64,000 nt of DNA, taken from contig NZ_KI912458.1 in NCBI RefSeq assembly GCF_000518605.1, forward strand, positions 458,729 through 522,728, written 5' to 3'. How positions within the stretch are numbered: position 1 is the first letter of the stretch; each line of letters opens with the position of its first letter. The notes below the pieces were generated by a model. It saw only the letters and a list, made by a program, of their open reading frames with translations, was not told the DNA's origin and did not search any database. This document shows positions 39,399 to 49,226 of the stretch, piece by piece. The DNA comes from Shewanella fidelis ATCC BAA-318. GTDB taxonomy: Bacteria; Pseudomonadota; Gammaproteobacteria; Enterobacterales; Shewanellaceae. A program made the position numbers and the translations under genes.

Positions 39399-40043
39399 AT
39401 GAAGTATCAGCTAATACCCGTCACCCCATTTCAGCAAAATTGTAGTTTAATTTGGTGTTCGCAAACCATGAAAGCGGCTGTTGTCGATCCCGGTGGCAAC
39501 ATTGAACGTATTTTGGAAGAAGTCGCTAAAAACAATGTGGTGGTCGAAAAGGTATTGCTAACTCATGGCCACATAGATCACGTGGGCGGTGCCGCAGCAC
39601 TTGCAGCGCAACTAAATGTTCCTATTGTTGGTCCACATAAAGCTGATGACTACTGGCTAGAGAGTTTACCGAAGCAGAGTCAGCATTTTGGTTTTGTGCA
39701 TTGTGATGCTTTTGCGCCAACTCAGTATTTAGAAGAGGGCGATGAGGTAACTGTTGGTGAACAAGTATTAAAGGTTTTACATTGCCCCGGCCACACTCCC
39801 GGCCATGTCGTCTTTTTTGCTGAATCGAGTAAAACTGCATGGGTAGGTGACGTGCTATTTAGAGGCTCAATTGGCCGCACAGACTTTCCATTGTCAAATC
39901 ATCAAGATTTAATTGAGTCAATAACCCAAAAACTATGGCCATTGGGTAAAGATGTTCAATTTATTCCAGGCCATGGACCATTATCTACTTTTGGTGACGA
40001 ACGGATGCAGAACCCGTTTGTTGCCGATCAACTTTTTGGATAG
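39399..40043 (+). CDS. ycbL: Metallo-beta-lactamase-fold hydrolase, YcbL/glyoxalase II-like
   Basis: 214 residues. The metal motif is THGHIDHVGGAAAL; further ligands lie in CPGHTPGHVVF, WVGDVLFRGSIGRTDFP and the final PGHGPLSTFGDE. This set matches the short YcbL type II glyoxalase rather than full-length GloB. It may hydrolyse S-lactoylglutathione. It is monocistronic, with a terminator. Confidence 0.9.
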   Translation: MKYQLIPVTPFQQNCSLIWCSQTMKAAVVDPGGNIERILEEVAKNNVVVEKVLLTHGHIDHVGGAAALAAQLNVPIVGPHKADDYWLESLPKQSQHFGFVHCDAFAPTQYLEEGDEVTVGEQVLKVLHCPGHTPGHVVFFAESSKTAWVGDVLFRGSIGRTDFPLSNHQDLIESITQKLWPLGKDVQFIPGHGPLSTFGDERMQNPFVADQLFG

Positions 40044-40082
40044 TTAACGAGAGTAGTTTAATACCAGAGCAGTCATATTGAG

Positions 40083-40106
40083 AAAGCGCCTTTATGGCGC
40101 TTTTTT
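40083..40106 (+). terminator. Terminator after ycbL
   Basis: AAAGCGCC / GGCGCTTT stem followed by T. Confidence 0.85.
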
Positions 40107-40332
40107 GTTACCTAACTAGCCGCTTTTGAAATTACAAAGTAACTACTTGTAGGTATTTTTACTACAAAATAGTGCTTTTTGTGCGATTAATCGCCATTTA
40201 AATGCAGTATTTGGTTCTAGATCGTGTTTTTTTACTGATAAAAAAGGTAGTTTAGCTGGCCTCAATTTAACTCGCTGTCAAATTCGTTACCGAGTAGTCA
40301 GTGGGTTGAGCGCTATGTAAAAGAGGTGAGCT

Positions 40333-40824
40333 ATGGAACATCGTTGGCAAATTGCAATATCAGCAGGATTACTTGCTGGTGTTTGGGCTGGTGTAGCCGA
40401 TGCATTTCAATTAGTAACTTGGATCGGTTTTTTAAGTTGTAGCACGTTTTTTGCGCAAACCCATTCCGGCTTAAAAGGCATGTTGATGGCTATGAGTACC
40501 AATTTATCGGGTGTTTTTTGGGGCTGGTTGATTATCTCAGGTAGTAGTTTCTTTGTGTCGCCAATGTTTGGCTATATCTTTACCGCTATTGCGACCTCTG
40601 CCATGTGTTTGCAAGCAAGCTACCAGAAGCTGGCATTTATTCCCGGTGCGTTCATTGGCTGTTGTATCACCTTTGCGATGGCAGCTGACATTGCTGCGAT
40701 TATTCCGCCTTTATTGATTGGCGCAGTGCTGGGGTACAGTATGAGTCTATTAACAGGGCAACTGATCAATTTAACTAATAAGTTTCAAGGTGCTGTGACC
40801 GAGCAAGCTGCTGATAATAGTTAG
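40333..40824 (+). CDS. DUF1097 inner-membrane protein
   Basis: 163 residues with about five hydrophobic segments (ISAGLLAGVWAGVADAFQLV near the start; FGYIFTAIATSAMCLQASY; LIGAVLGYSMSLLTG). It resembles DUF1097 proteins such as E. coli YcdZ. The function is unknown. An AGAGGTG ribosome site precedes the ATG. Confidence 0.8.
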   Translation: MEHRWQIAISAGLLAGVWAGVADAFQLVTWIGFLSCSTFFAQTHSGLKGMLMAMSTNLSGVFWGWLIISGSSFFVSPMFGYIFTAIATSAMCLQASYQKLAFIPGAFIGCCITFAMAADIAAIIPPLLIGAVLGYSMSLLTGQLINLTNKFQGAVTEQAADNS

Positions 40825-40848
40825 TTGTATATGATTAGATAAATAATT

Positions 40849-40882
40849 AAAAAAATGCCAGCAATGATTGCTGGCATTTTTT
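40849..40882. terminator. Bidirectional terminator, DUF1097 gene / xthA
   Basis: AAAAATGCCAGCAA TGA TTGCTGGCATTTTT: a long perfect stem between convergent genes. Confidence 0.92.
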
Positions 40883-40895
40883 GTGGTACCTAAGA

Positions 40896-41702
40896 TTAGC
40901 TAAAGCTGCTCCAAATGGGCGCGTGATCTGAAGGTTTTTCAATGCCACGAAGATCGTAGTCAACATCAGACTCAACTAAACGCTTTGCTAAAGATTGAGT
41001 TGCTAGTACCACGTCGATACGCAGACCGCGATTGTCATCAAAGCCTTTACTGCGGTAATCAAACCACGAATAACGATCTGTGCGAGTAGGGTGTAGCTCA
41101 CGGAATGTGTCGACTAGCCCCCAATCCATTAAGGTTTTTAGCCACTCACGCTCTTCTGGTTGGAAACTACATTTACCGGTTTTTAGCCAGCGCTTGGCGT
41201 TAGGCTCACCAATGCCGATATCCAGATCGATAGGAGAGATGTTGATGTCACCTATGATAGCGATATCTTCATCAGCGCTATGGTACTCGTTTAAGTACAG
41301 CATCAGATCTTTGTAGAACTTACGTTTTGCAGGATACTTAGTTTCGTGACTGATGTTATCGCCTTGAGGGAAGTAACCATTCAGTACAGTCAGTGGGCGG
41401 CCATTGTCTTGGGTAAAGGTGCCCATAATCATACGGCGCTGCGCATCTTCTTCATCCGTTGGGAAGCCTTTTTGCAGCTTAACAGGCTCAAGTTTTGACA
41501 GCATTGCCACACCATAATGGGCTTTACCACCGTGGTAATGTACTTTGTAGCCCATGGCTTCAACATCAGCAACAGGAAAAGCTTCATCATGTACTTTAGT
41601 TTCTTGTAAACCAATAATATCAGGTTGATGGCTGTCAATTAGTGCTTGTAGTTGGTGTAGCCTTGCTCTTAATCCATTGATATTGAATGAAACAATTTTC
41701 AT
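40896..41702 (-). CDS. xthA: Exodeoxyribonuclease III
   Basis: 268 residues, exactly the family length. The metal-binding Glu is in [13 protein letters not shown], the catalytic Asp/Asn in [15 protein letters not shown], and the final SDHAPIW holds the Asp-His pair. It is an AP endonuclease and 3'-5' exonuclease in base-excision repair. yciI lies 15 bases upstream and may share a transcript. Confidence 0.96.
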   Translation of the reverse strand: MKIVSFNINGLRARLHQLQALIDSHQPDIIGLQETKVHDEAFPVADVEAMGYKVHYHGGKAHYGVAMLSKLEPVKLQKGFPTDEEDAQRRMIMGTFTQDNGRPLTVLNGYFPQGDNISHETKYPAKRKFYKDLMLYLNEYHSADEDIAIIGDINISPIDLDIGIGEPNAKRWLKTGKCSFQPEEREWLKTLMDWGLVDTFRELHPTRTDRYSWFDYRSKGFDDNRGLRIDVVLATQSLAKRLVESDVDYDLRGIEKPSDHAPIWSSFS

Positions 41703-41717
41703 TAAACGATCCTTCTA

Positions 41718-42017
41718 TTAAGGTAAAACCAGTTTATAAGGTTTTACGATCACGCTTTCATATACGCCAGCCGCGATATAAGGGTCTGCATCTGCCCAGC
41801 ATTGTGCATCTTCTAACGACGCAAAGTCGGCAACAACGAGTGAGCCTGTGAAACCAGCTTCTCCTGGGTTTTCACTATCAATTGCAGGGTGAGGGCCAGC
41901 GATGAGTAGACGGCCTTCATCCGCTAAAAGCTGTAGGCGTGCTAAATGGTCAGCACGAACAGATAGGCGTTTTTCCAAGCTATTTTCAACATCTTGCGAT
42001 GAAATCATATACCACAT
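41718..42017 (-). CDS. yciI: YciI family protein
   Basis: 99 residues. The opening [18 protein letters not shown], the central [10 protein letters not shown] and the later [16 protein letters not shown] carry the conserved Asp and His of the YciI fold. The start overlaps the yciB stop (TAATG), indicating translational coupling. Confidence 0.92.
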   Translation of the reverse strand: MWYMISSQDVENSLEKRLSVRADHLARLQLLADEGRLLIAGPHPAIDSENPGEAGFTGSLVVADFASLEDAQCWADADPYIAAGVYESVIVKPYKLVLP

Positions 42018-42562
42018 TATTTGAGTTCCTTACGATCTTCTTCAGACATATTCTTAAATAAATACACAACAGTGAGCACTGTATTAATCAGGGTGAGGGC
42101 TGTTAGGCCGAATACTTTAAAATTGACCCAAGTTTGTTGCGATAAGCTAAATGCCACATAGATGTTCACTAGGCCGCAGACAACAAAAAAGCTTACCCAG
42201 TACCAGGTGACACGTGCCCATATTTTATCAGCAACAACTAAGTCTTTGCCTAACATGTTTTTTAAAATCGGCTTATTCATCATTTGGCTTACCCCGAGTG
42301 CGATAGCAAATAGGGCATACACTATGGTTACTTTCCACTTAATAAATGAATCATCGTGAAGCACAAGGGTTAATGTGCCAAATACTGCCACCATGATAAA
42401 AGTGATTAGGTGCATTTTTTCAATTTTTTTATACAGCATATAGCTGATAACAAGTTGCAATGCGGTGGCTGCGATTAATGCGCCGCTGGCAATATAGATA
42501 TCGAAAAACTTATAGACGGCGAAGAAAATGATAAGAGGCAGAAAATCGAGCAACTGTTTCAT
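42017..42562 (-). CDS. yciB: Inner-membrane septation protein YciB
   Basis: 181 residues with five membrane helices. [23 protein letters not shown] is the standard start; [22 protein letters not shown] and the final [11 protein letters not shown] are also typical. It affects cell-envelope synthesis and septation. It is first in a yciB-yciI pair. Confidence 0.95.
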   Translation of the reverse strand: MKQLLDFLPLIIFFAVYKFFDIYIASGALIAATALQLVISYMLYKKIEKMHLITFIMVAVFGTLTLVLHDDSFIKWKVTIVYALFAIALGVSQMMNKPILKNMLGKDLVVADKIWARVTWYWVSFFVVCGLVNIYVAFSLSQQTWVNFKVFGLTALTLINTVLTVVYLFKNMSEEDRKELK

Positions 42563-42911
42563 AGGAGACTATTCAGTTTTTAAATCAAAAGTGCGACCGA
42601 GTGTAGCACGCAAGCTTATAGGGAAAAAGTGCAAGCCCATTGTTCACTAGAGGTTATGCGCAAGCGTTATCAATTCTGATAAAGCGTTAAAGAATAGATC
42701 GTGTTGGGTGAATTTTTTACACCGACACTAAGCTAATTTCGGGGTGACTTTTAATGAAGAAGTTGTAGGAGTACTTCAAATGCATATCCCTTATTTTTGT
42801 ATTGTCATTATTACGTGACATTAAGATTTGAAACCAATGGGTTGTTTAAGTTTTAAGCAGATTTGATTCGGTGTAGGTTATCAAGGGTATTAAATCAATG
42901 GAGGAAATACA
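42563..42911. other. Divergent intergenic region, yciB / cupin
   Basis: 349 bases. It must hold both promoters. It contains no convincing ORF and no strong palindrome. Composition becomes more AT-rich toward the cupin gene. Confidence 0.45.
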
Positions 42912-43277
42912 GTGAATAAAATCAACATTGAACAGAAGTTTAGTTTGTTTTCTGAGTTATGGTCTCCAAAAGTTATAGCAGAATCAAATGAACAGCTTGT
43001 AAAAATAGCTAAAGGTCATGGCGAGTTAGTTTGGCATAAACATGATAATGAAGATGAATTGTTCTTGGTATTTAAGGGGCAATTAATACTGCAGATGAGA
43101 GAGACGGAAATAGTGCTTAATCCTGGAGAAATGTATGTTGTGCCTAAAGGGGTTGAACATTGTCCCAAAGCGACCGAAGAGACGCATTTCTTAATGGTAG
43201 AACCTAAATCAACGGCACATACTGGAAGTGTTGTCAGCGAATTAACAGTGGATACTGTTGACCAAGCTTGGATCTAA
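42912..43277 (+). CDS. Small cupin-domain protein
   Basis: 121 residues. One cupin barrel: motif 1 HKHDNEDELFLVFKGQL provides two His and a Glu for the metal, motif 2 is PKGVEHCPKA with the third His. Such small cupins can be isomerases, dioxygenases or sugar binders; nothing here decides. GGAGG lies upstream of the start. The gene is AT-rich relative to its neighbours and stands alone. Confidence 0.82.
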   Translation: MNKINIEQKFSLFSELWSPKVIAESNEQLVKIAKGHGELVWHKHDNEDELFLVFKGQLILQMRETEIVLNPGEMYVVPKGVEHCPKATEETHFLMVEPKSTAHTGSVVSELTVDTVDQAWI

Positions 43278-43369
43278 CCTGTGGACTGAAAAAACACAGC
43301 AGTATTAGGTTTACTAGGGCGTTATTAGCTAAGAAGCTATCTGGAGTTGCTATTGCAAAGGCAGTGATG

Positions 43370-43403
43370 TTAGCTGTCAGGCCTAATCAACAATGACAGC
43401 TAA
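43370..43403. other. Hairpin in the convergent cupin / cytochrome spacer
   Basis: Perfect 10-bp arms TTAGCTGTCA and TGACAGCTAA with a 14-base loop. No T run follows. It is possibly a terminator or the scar of an inserted element. A second small stem CTGGTT/AACCAG follows near 43436. Confidence 0.4.
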
Positions 43404-43525
43404 TAATGTAATACTCGCTTCGCTAGGGGCCTAAACTGGTTAAGTAAAACCAGCTAGACGTTAATAATTTAATACTAACTAGCTTGTACTCATTTCAAGT
43501 AAAAGCCCCTGAATTTAAGCCAAAA

Positions 43526-44929
43526 TTACAGTGCCTTTAAGCCTTGGTAGTTTTGGCTTAAGTTTGCCATTTCAACCGAAGGCACAATCACTTTATCTTC
43601 AAGCAGCAGATCAGCAACGCTTTGATCGAAAGAGCGGTAATGAAGTTTAGTTTCCACACTGTAATCCGTTACGCCAGCAGGTAGAGTAAATGGATACTTA
43701 ACCGTTTTAGAGCCTTTTGCTGGGATGGTGTTTTCTACCGAGAAGCTCGCCACTTTCCATGGCTTATGCTCAGACTTACCGTGTACGTCAACCGCTGTAT
43801 CTTGGAATACAACTGTGCCTGCAGGTAGTGCGTTATCAGCGGTTAATGTACCTGAACGTAATAGCTCGTTGCCATTGTTATCACGAACAATCACTTCTAA
43901 CCAGATTTGGCGAATGAAGGTCAAGCTAGTTGGTAAGTCATGACCTGCGCGGCGGTTAAATACCGTTACTTCAAGTACTGGCGCGCTGGCAGAGCCTGTC
44001 ACTGTTGCCTCAAGTGCAGCAGCTGATTTCAAACGTTTAACTGCTTCGTCTGCATGTGCTTGGCCGTTTTTAACACCTAGCAGTGGCGCGATAACGGCGT
44101 TTCCGCCAACAAAGCCATGATCATGCACTAAAGAACGTACTGGGCCGCCACGAGCTGCTTTGCCACCTAAGCGGTGATCTGCAAGCTTTTTCGCTGGTAG
44201 CATTTCATCAGCAACACGCATTGCAGTTTCAACTGGCACCATGTGGCAGTCTTGACACTGAATATCTGCTTTAGCGTAGTCAGACTTTTTCCACTCGTCA
44301 TAGGTGTGCTCTAGGGCAAAATTATCATGCACTGGGTTAAATACGTTATGACAGTTGGCACAGAACTCTGATTTAGTGTGTAGCTCTGAATACTCTGCTT
44401 TATGGCCACGAGGTTTAGCGTCATCAAATGGGCCGCGTTTCACTTTGTCGTTGGCAATTTCTAATGAAGCATTACCGTGCTCACCCATAGCCGTATGCTG
44501 CATATTTGTGTCTACTACACTATGGCACACTTCACATGAGACACCTTGGTTAGCAATGGCTTGAGTTGTAAATCCGCCAAACTTGCCAGACTCTGATTTA
44601 AATTCAACCGTTTGTGTAACAGTACCTAGTACCGTGTGGCAGCCGCCACAAAGGTTTTTCGCTGCACCATTGGTCTCTTTTTCTCCCATAGCCCACTCAG
44701 CTTGAAACACAGGGTCGATAAAGGCGATTGAATGCATTGATCCTTGCCAGCCGTTCCATTGGCGAGGGTGACAACCTTTACAGGTGTTGGAGTCGCGCCA
44801 TTGTTTTAGTTCTGGTTTTTTATCACCTTCAACACTTAGGTATGACGGTGCAAAATCCATCTGTTTTTCGGCGTGAGCTAGCATAGGCATAGCGCATAAC
44901 AGCGCTAACGCTAGGTATGTTTTTTTCAT
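43526..44929 (-). CDS. Periplasmic pentaheme c-type cytochrome
   Basis: 467 residues from the ATG giving MKKTYLALALLCAMPMLAHA, a clear signal peptide; an upstream in-frame TTG at 44947 is unlikely. There are five CxxCH haem sites (CKGCH, CGGCH, CEVCH, CANCH, CQDCH), all in the first 260 residues, spaced as in cytochrome c554-like proteins. The C-terminal 200 residues have no haem and look like a beta-rich domain (FNRRAGHDLPTSLTFIRQIW). It probably carries electrons in the periplasm. The partner enzyme is not in the window. It is divergent from rnm. Confidence 0.88.
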   Translation of the reverse strand: MKKTYLALALLCAMPMLAHAEKQMDFAPSYLSVEGDKKPELKQWRDSNTCKGCHPRQWNGWQGSMHSIAFIDPVFQAEWAMGEKETNGAAKNLCGGCHTVLGTVTQTVEFKSESGKFGGFTTQAIANQGVSCEVCHSVVDTNMQHTAMGEHGNASLEIANDKVKRGPFDDAKPRGHKAEYSELHTKSEFCANCHNVFNPVHDNFALEHTYDEWKKSDYAKADIQCQDCHMVPVETAMRVADEMLPAKKLADHRLGGKAARGGPVRSLVHDHGFVGGNAVIAPLLGVKNGQAHADEAVKRLKSAAALEATVTGSASAPVLEVTVFNRRAGHDLPTSLTFIRQIWLEVIVRDNNGNELLRSGTLTADNALPAGTVVFQDTAVDVHGKSEHKPWKVASFSVENTIPAKGSKTVKYPFTLPAGVTDYSVETKLHYRSFDQSVADLLLEDKVIVPSVEMANLSQNYQGLKAL

Positions 44930-45328
44930 TTGGTTGTTCTTATCCAATAACTAACTAAATTAGGTGAAGCGCAATCTAAGTCATTGATTTAGATTGGCAG
45001 ATGTCAGCCTAGTCAGGCGCGAGCATGGTAATCAAATCGGCGCAATAGGTCTGCAAGCTAGAGCACATAAAGTTGTTGAATTAGCTTAAATTTATTGAGC
45101 TTAGTCATGAAATTGAATAAATGTGCGCAATTGACTACCCGACAAGGTGAATTCTTGGTAGGAGAGGTTGAAGATGTAAATTAAAAGCATATTTATTAAT
45201 GGTTTAGGTTTAATCAATAGCGGTTAACTCATCGGCTGTTTTCTATCCTCGCAAGCCAAATTTAGATTTAATAATTAAAAAGCGGATTAAAATCACCTTT
45301 ACAGGCTAAACTCAAGTATCATACGCCC
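44930..45328. other. Divergent intergenic region, cytochrome / rnm
   Basis: About 400 bases with no credible ORF. It must hold the promoters of both flanking genes. I see no clear CRP, FNR or ArcA site by eye and no trp leader peptide. Confidence 0.45.
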
Positions 45329-46201
45329 ATGAAAGATGAAAATAATACAGATGTAAGCTTGGTTGACTTACACAGCCATACCACTGCATCAGATGGTCAA
45401 CTGTCCCCTTCAGAACTCGTAGAGCGTGCGATATCCAAAGGCGTGCAGATGTTTGCTATAACCGATCATGACACCATTGACGGTTTAAAAGAGGCGCATC
45501 AGTTTAATCAACAGCATGACACTCCTTTAGAGCTGATTAACGGGGTTGAGATTTCTACCCGCTGGAATAATTTTGATATTCATATCGTTGCGCTCAATAT
45601 TGATATCGATAATGTCGAGTTAGCCGCATTTTTAGTTAACCAACGTGAGTTACGATCAAGTCGAGCAAAAGAGATTGGTGAGCGTTTAGCCAAAGCTGGC
45701 ATTGAAGGTGCGTATGAAGGCGCTAAAGCCTACGCTGGCAATGCGGCGATCAGTCGTGGTCACTACGCACGCTGGCTTGCTGAAAAAGGTTATGCCACTA
45801 CCACAGCCAATGTCTTTAAAAAGTATTTGGCGCGCTGCAAAACCGGTTATGTACCTAATAATTGGGGAGATATGGCTAGTGCAATAGCCGTTGTGCATCA
45901 AGCTGGTGGTGTTGCAGTGTTAGCGCACCCCAGTGGCTATAAACTCTCCGCTAAATGGCTTAAGCGTTTGGTTCGCGAATTTAAAGAGGCCGGCGGCGAT
46001 GCCATGGAGGTGGTGTTGGGTCAGCAAACCATCGATGACCGTAATAACCTGATCTCGCTCAGTATTAATAATGACCTAACGTGTTCGTTGGGTAGTGATT
46101 TTCATTTTCCAGGTAGCTGGATTGAGATCGGAAAAAATATGTACCAACCCCAAGGTGTGAATTGGGTTTGGCAATCAGAAAAATGGAAGGTAGCACAATG
46201 A
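45329..46201 (+). CDS. rnm: PHP-domain phosphoesterase, RNase AM (YciV/TrpH)
   Basis: 290 residues. The PHP metal motifs are DLHSHTTASDGQLSP and AITDHDTIDGL at the N-terminus, with GGVAVLAHPSGYKL and SLGSDFHFP later. E. coli RNase AM trims the 5' ends of rRNAs and acts on short oligonucleotides. The stop overlaps the yciO start (ATGA), so they are coupled. In E. coli the gene lies beside the trp operon; here it does not. Confidence 0.93.
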   Translation: MKDENNTDVSLVDLHSHTTASDGQLSPSELVERAISKGVQMFAITDHDTIDGLKEAHQFNQQHDTPLELINGVEISTRWNNFDIHIVALNIDIDNVELAAFLVNQRELRSSRAKEIGERLAKAGIEGAYEGAKAYAGNAAISRGHYARWLAEKGYATTTANVFKKYLARCKTGYVPNNWGDMASAIAVVHQAGGVAVLAHPSGYKLSAKWLKRLVREFKEAGGDAMEVVLGQQTIDDRNNLISLSINNDLTCSLGSDFHFPGSWIEIGKNMYQPQGVNWVWQSEKWKVAQ

Positions 46202-46818
46202 GTCAATTCTTTTATATGCATGAGGAAAACCCTCAAGCGCGCTTAATTAGTCAAGCTGTGAATGTCATTAAAAGCGGTGGTGTCATTGTTTATCCAACGG
46301 ATTCAGGTTATGCCCTTGGTTGTTTAATTGGTGACAAAGATGCGATGAGCAAAATTGCTCGCATTAGACAAATTGACAACGATCATAATTTTTCTTTGAT
46401 GTGTCGTGATCAGTCTGAATTAGCGAATTACGCCCGTGTCGATAACCAAGCTTATCGTTTGTTAAAGCAAAATACGCCGGGACCGTACACGTTTATTTTT
46501 AAAGCATCGAAAGAAGTACCAAAACGACTACAAAATTCAAAGAAGAAAACCATAGGTATTCGTGTGCCAGACAATGTCATTGCACTGGCTTTGCTTGAAG
46601 CTTTGGGTGAGCCACTAATGTCGACCAGTTTGATTTTGCCGGGGCAAGAATTCACTGAGTCAGATCCTGAGCATATTCGCGATATTCTTGAGCACCAAGT
46701 GGATCTTATTATTCATGGCGGTTATTTAGGTGAAAAGCCAACGACTGTCGTTGATTTATCTGATGACACGATTGAAGTTATCCGTGAAGGTGCAGGTGAC
46801 GTAACACCTTTCTTATAA
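46198..46818 (+). CDS. yciO: YciO/Sua5/YrdC-type protein
   Basis: 206 residues from the ATG at 46198, which overlaps the rnm stop and has GGAAGG upstream. The KSGGVIVYPTDSGYALGC opening, the KxR-like RQIDNDHNFSLMCRD segment, and TIGIRVPDN with MSTSLILPG match the YrdC RNA-binding fold. YciO is the paralogue of TsaC, which makes threonylcarbamoyl-AMP; whether YciO does so is uncertain. Confidence 0.92.
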   Translation: MSQFFYMHEENPQARLISQAVNVIKSGGVIVYPTDSGYALGCLIGDKDAMSKIARIRQIDNDHNFSLMCRDQSELANYARVDNQAYRLLKQNTPGPYTFIFKASKEVPKRLQNSKKKTIGIRVPDNVIALALLEALGEPLMSTSLILPGQEFTESDPEHIRDILEHQVDLIIHGGYLGEKPTTVVDLSDDTIEVIREGAGDVTPFL

Positions 46819-46907
46819 ATCTTGGTCGCTGCGATGTCATTGTCAGCTTTAATCGCTGGCAATTTACAGGTATAATCGCGCGTTTGCGAAAATAGAGGGT
46901 GTTACGG

Positions 46908-47696
46908 ATGGAGGGCGTTCAACAAAAATTGCCTTTAGCCGTGGTTCGGGGTGAGCCTTTTAAGGTGATGCCGAAAGACCTTTTTATTCCGCCAGAGGCA
47001 TTGGAAGTCTTTCTTGAGTCTTTTGAAGGCCCATTGGATCTTTTACTGTATTTAATCCGTAAACAAAAGCTTGATGTTGTTGATTTACCGATTTTTTCTA
47101 TTACTCAACAGTATTTAGAGTACGTCAATTTGCTGCAAGGCGCTAAGGTCGAGCTTGCAGCAGATTACTTAGTGATGGCGGCAACATTGGCTGAGATTAA
47201 GTCACGGTTGTTACTACCTAAGCCAGATGTTGAGCATGAAGATGAAGAAGATCCACGGGCACAGTTGATCCGTCAGCTTAAAGCCTATGAAGTGATTAAA
47301 GATGCACAGGAGAAACTTGATGAGTTGCCGCGAATGGAGCGAGATCTGTTTCAAGCTCGAGCGATACCAGCAGCAAACATCAAGCCAGAATTACTTCCAC
47401 CAGAGGTTTCTCTGACCGAGATTGCTCGGGCATTTTCATCAGTTTTAAAGCGTGTTGAGGCCACTGAAAGCCACCATGTTGTTCGTGAAGTGTTGTCAAC
47501 TCGTGAACGTATGGCACAGATCTTAGCTAAGCTCAATGCTGAGACTTACTTGCCATTTGAGGCTCTGTTCGATTTCGAAGAAGGGCGAAGTGGTGTGGTA
47601 GTGAGCTTTTTGGCGTTAATGGAATTAGTGAAAGAGTTATTGGTTGAGCTAGTACAAGCTGAGCCGTTTTCAACGATACATGTTAGGGCCTATTAA
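46908..47696 (+). CDS. scpA: Segregation and condensation protein A
   Basis: 262 residues from the ATG at 46908 (AGAGGG 8 bases upstream; a GTG at 46899 is an alternative). The kleisin signature EGPLDLLLYLIRKQKLDVVD near 40-60, and the YLVMAATLAEIKSRLLLP segment, are characteristic. It bridges SMC heads with ScpB. It overlaps scpB by 17 bases. Confidence 0.95.
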   Translation: MEGVQQKLPLAVVRGEPFKVMPKDLFIPPEALEVFLESFEGPLDLLLYLIRKQKLDVVDLPIFSITQQYLEYVNLLQGAKVELAADYLVMAATLAEIKSRLLLPKPDVEHEDEEDPRAQLIRQLKAYEVIKDAQEKLDELPRMERDLFQARAIPAANIKPELLPPEVSLTEIARAFSSVLKRVEATESHHVVREVLSTRERMAQILAKLNAETYLPFEALFDFEEGRSGVVVSFLALMELVKELLVELVQAEPFSTIHVRAY

Positions 47697-48294
47697 GTTG
47701 TCGCAGATAAATCCAGATCAGCTTAAGCAGTTAATTGAAGCTAGCTTATTTGTGCTAGCTAAACCTATGACAGTAAAAGCATTAAAAGAAACGGTATTAG
47801 CCAACTTTAATGTGTCTAGGGTAAAAATTAAGGCGTGTATTGAAGAGTTACAACTCGATTATGAAAATCGAGGTGTACAATTAGTAAAAGTGGCAGGGGG
47901 CTATCGTTTTCAGACATTGGCTGAACTCAGTCCATTTTTACAACCGTTATGGCAAGAAAAGGCGCCTAAATATTCGCGGGCGACTTTAGAAACATTGGCG
48001 GTCATCGCATATCGTCAACCTGTTACTCGTGGTGACATTGAGTTTGTGCGCGGTGTGGCAATTAGCAGCCATATAATAAAAAGTTTAAACGATAGAAATT
48101 GGATCAAAGTGGTTGGTCATAAAGAAGTGCCGGGAAGACCCGCTCTTTATGCAACGACTACCGATTTTTTAGCTTATTTCGGCTTAGATAGTATTGCGGA
48201 TCTACCGCCTTTATCTGATGCTGAATCATTAGCTGCACTGTTTTCAACGGAAAAGAGTGTCAGCGAAAAAACAGAAGAGTCTACTAATGAGTGA
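47680..48294 (+). CDS. scpB: Segregation and condensation protein B
   Basis: 204 residues from the ATG at 47680, which overlaps scpA; a TTG at 47698 is an alternative start and neither has a strong ribosome site. The winged-helix core [21 protein letters not shown] and [26 protein letters not shown] are ScpB signatures. The acidic Ser/Glu tail is variable in the family. It acts as a dimer on the ScpA kleisin. The rluB start overlaps its stop. Confidence 0.94.
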   Translation: MLGPIKLSQINPDQLKQLIEASLFVLAKPMTVKALKETVLANFNVSRVKIKACIEELQLDYENRGVQLVKVAGGYRFQTLAELSPFLQPLWQEKAPKYSRATLETLAVIAYRQPVTRGDIEFVRGVAISSHIIKSLNDRNWIKVVGHKEVPGRPALYATTTDFLAYFGLDSIADLPPLSDAESLAALFSTEKSVSEKTEESTNE

Positions 48295-49159
48295 AAAATT
48301 GCAGAAAGTCTTGGCCCGTGCAGGCCATGGCTCCCGTCGTGAGATGGAGGCATGGATTGCTGCAGGTCGAGTTAGTGTTGACGGCGAAATTGCAAGCCTA
48401 GGCGATCGCGTTGAAACTGACGCAAAAATTCGTATTGATGGTCGTGCCGTTTCAATTCGTTCTGAAGAAGATGTGGTATGTCGTGTTATTGCATACCATA
48501 AGCCTGAAGGTGAAATTTGTAGTCGCAAAGATCCTGAAGGACGTCCAACGGTATTTGACCGTTTACCAAAAACACGTGACTCACGTTGGGTTGCGGTAGG
48601 GCGTTTAGATATTAACACCTCTGGTTTATTGTTGTTTACCTCTGATGGTGAATTAGCAAACCGTTTAATGCACCCATCAAACGAAGTTGAGCGTGAATAC
48701 GCTGTACGTACGTTTGGTGAAGTGACCGATGCTTGTATTCAACGTTTACGCATGGGCGTAACGTTGGAAGACGGTCCAGCACACTTTGATAAAGTCAAAG
48801 CTGCTGGTGGCGAAGGCATGAATAAATGGTGGCATGTTAGCTTAGCTGAAGGCCGTAACCGTGAAGTTCGTCGTTTATGGGAATCTCAAGAGGTACAGGT
48901 TAGCCGCTTGATCCGTATTCGTTACGGTATGATTGAGTTACCAAAGTCACTACCACGTGGTGGTTGGATTGAATTACCAATCGAAGAAGTGAACTACTTG
49001 CGTAAAACGGCAGGTATGGCGGAAGAAACCCGTTCACTACTTGGTACCGACAAACACAGCGTGGCTCGTGCTAAAGTTCGTAGCGCTAAAATCAAGCGTG
49101 CAGTACATAAGCATAAAGTTGCTACAGGTAAGGCTAAGCCAACGCGTCAGCGTAGCTAA
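48287..49159 (+). CDS. rluB: 23S rRNA pseudouridine(2605) synthase RluB
   Basis: 290 residues from the ATG at 48287, overlapping the scpB stop. The N-terminal S4 RNA-binding domain is [20 protein letters not shown]; the catalytic Asp is in [19 protein letters not shown]; the [20 protein letters not shown] segment is typical of the RsuA/RluB group. The C-terminal 40 residues are strongly basic. scpA-scpB-rluB is a conserved gene line. Confidence 0.95.
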   Translation: MSEKLQKVLARAGHGSRREMEAWIAAGRVSVDGEIASLGDRVETDAKIRIDGRAVSIRSEEDVVCRVIAYHKPEGEICSRKDPEGRPTVFDRLPKTRDSRWVAVGRLDINTSGLLLFTSDGELANRLMHPSNEVEREYAVRTFGEVTDACIQRLRMGVTLEDGPAHFDKVKAAGGEGMNKWWHVSLAEGRNREVRRLWESQEVQVSRLIRIRYGMIELPKSLPRGGWIELPIEEVNYLRKTAGMAEETRSLLGTDKHSVARAKVRSAKIKRAVHKHKVATGKAKPTRQRS

Positions 49160-49175
49160 TCTTGCTTACAAACAT

Positions 49176-49204
49176 AAAAAGGCCGCTATTTTAGCGGCCT
49201 TTTT
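49176..49204. terminator. Bidirectional terminator, rluB / yciK
   Basis: AAAAAGGCCGCTA / TAGCGGCCTTTTT stem with a 3-base loop between convergent genes. Confidence 0.93.
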
Positions 49205-49226
49205 GTTATCTTTTATGACTTGGTCA

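Noticed and set aside
43260..43320. attC-like text after the cupin gene (ATCTAAC ... GGGCGTTA)
   Set aside because: The two boxes are suggestive, but the inner sequence does not form paired arms and there is no neighbouring cassette. It was kept out of the cassette call.
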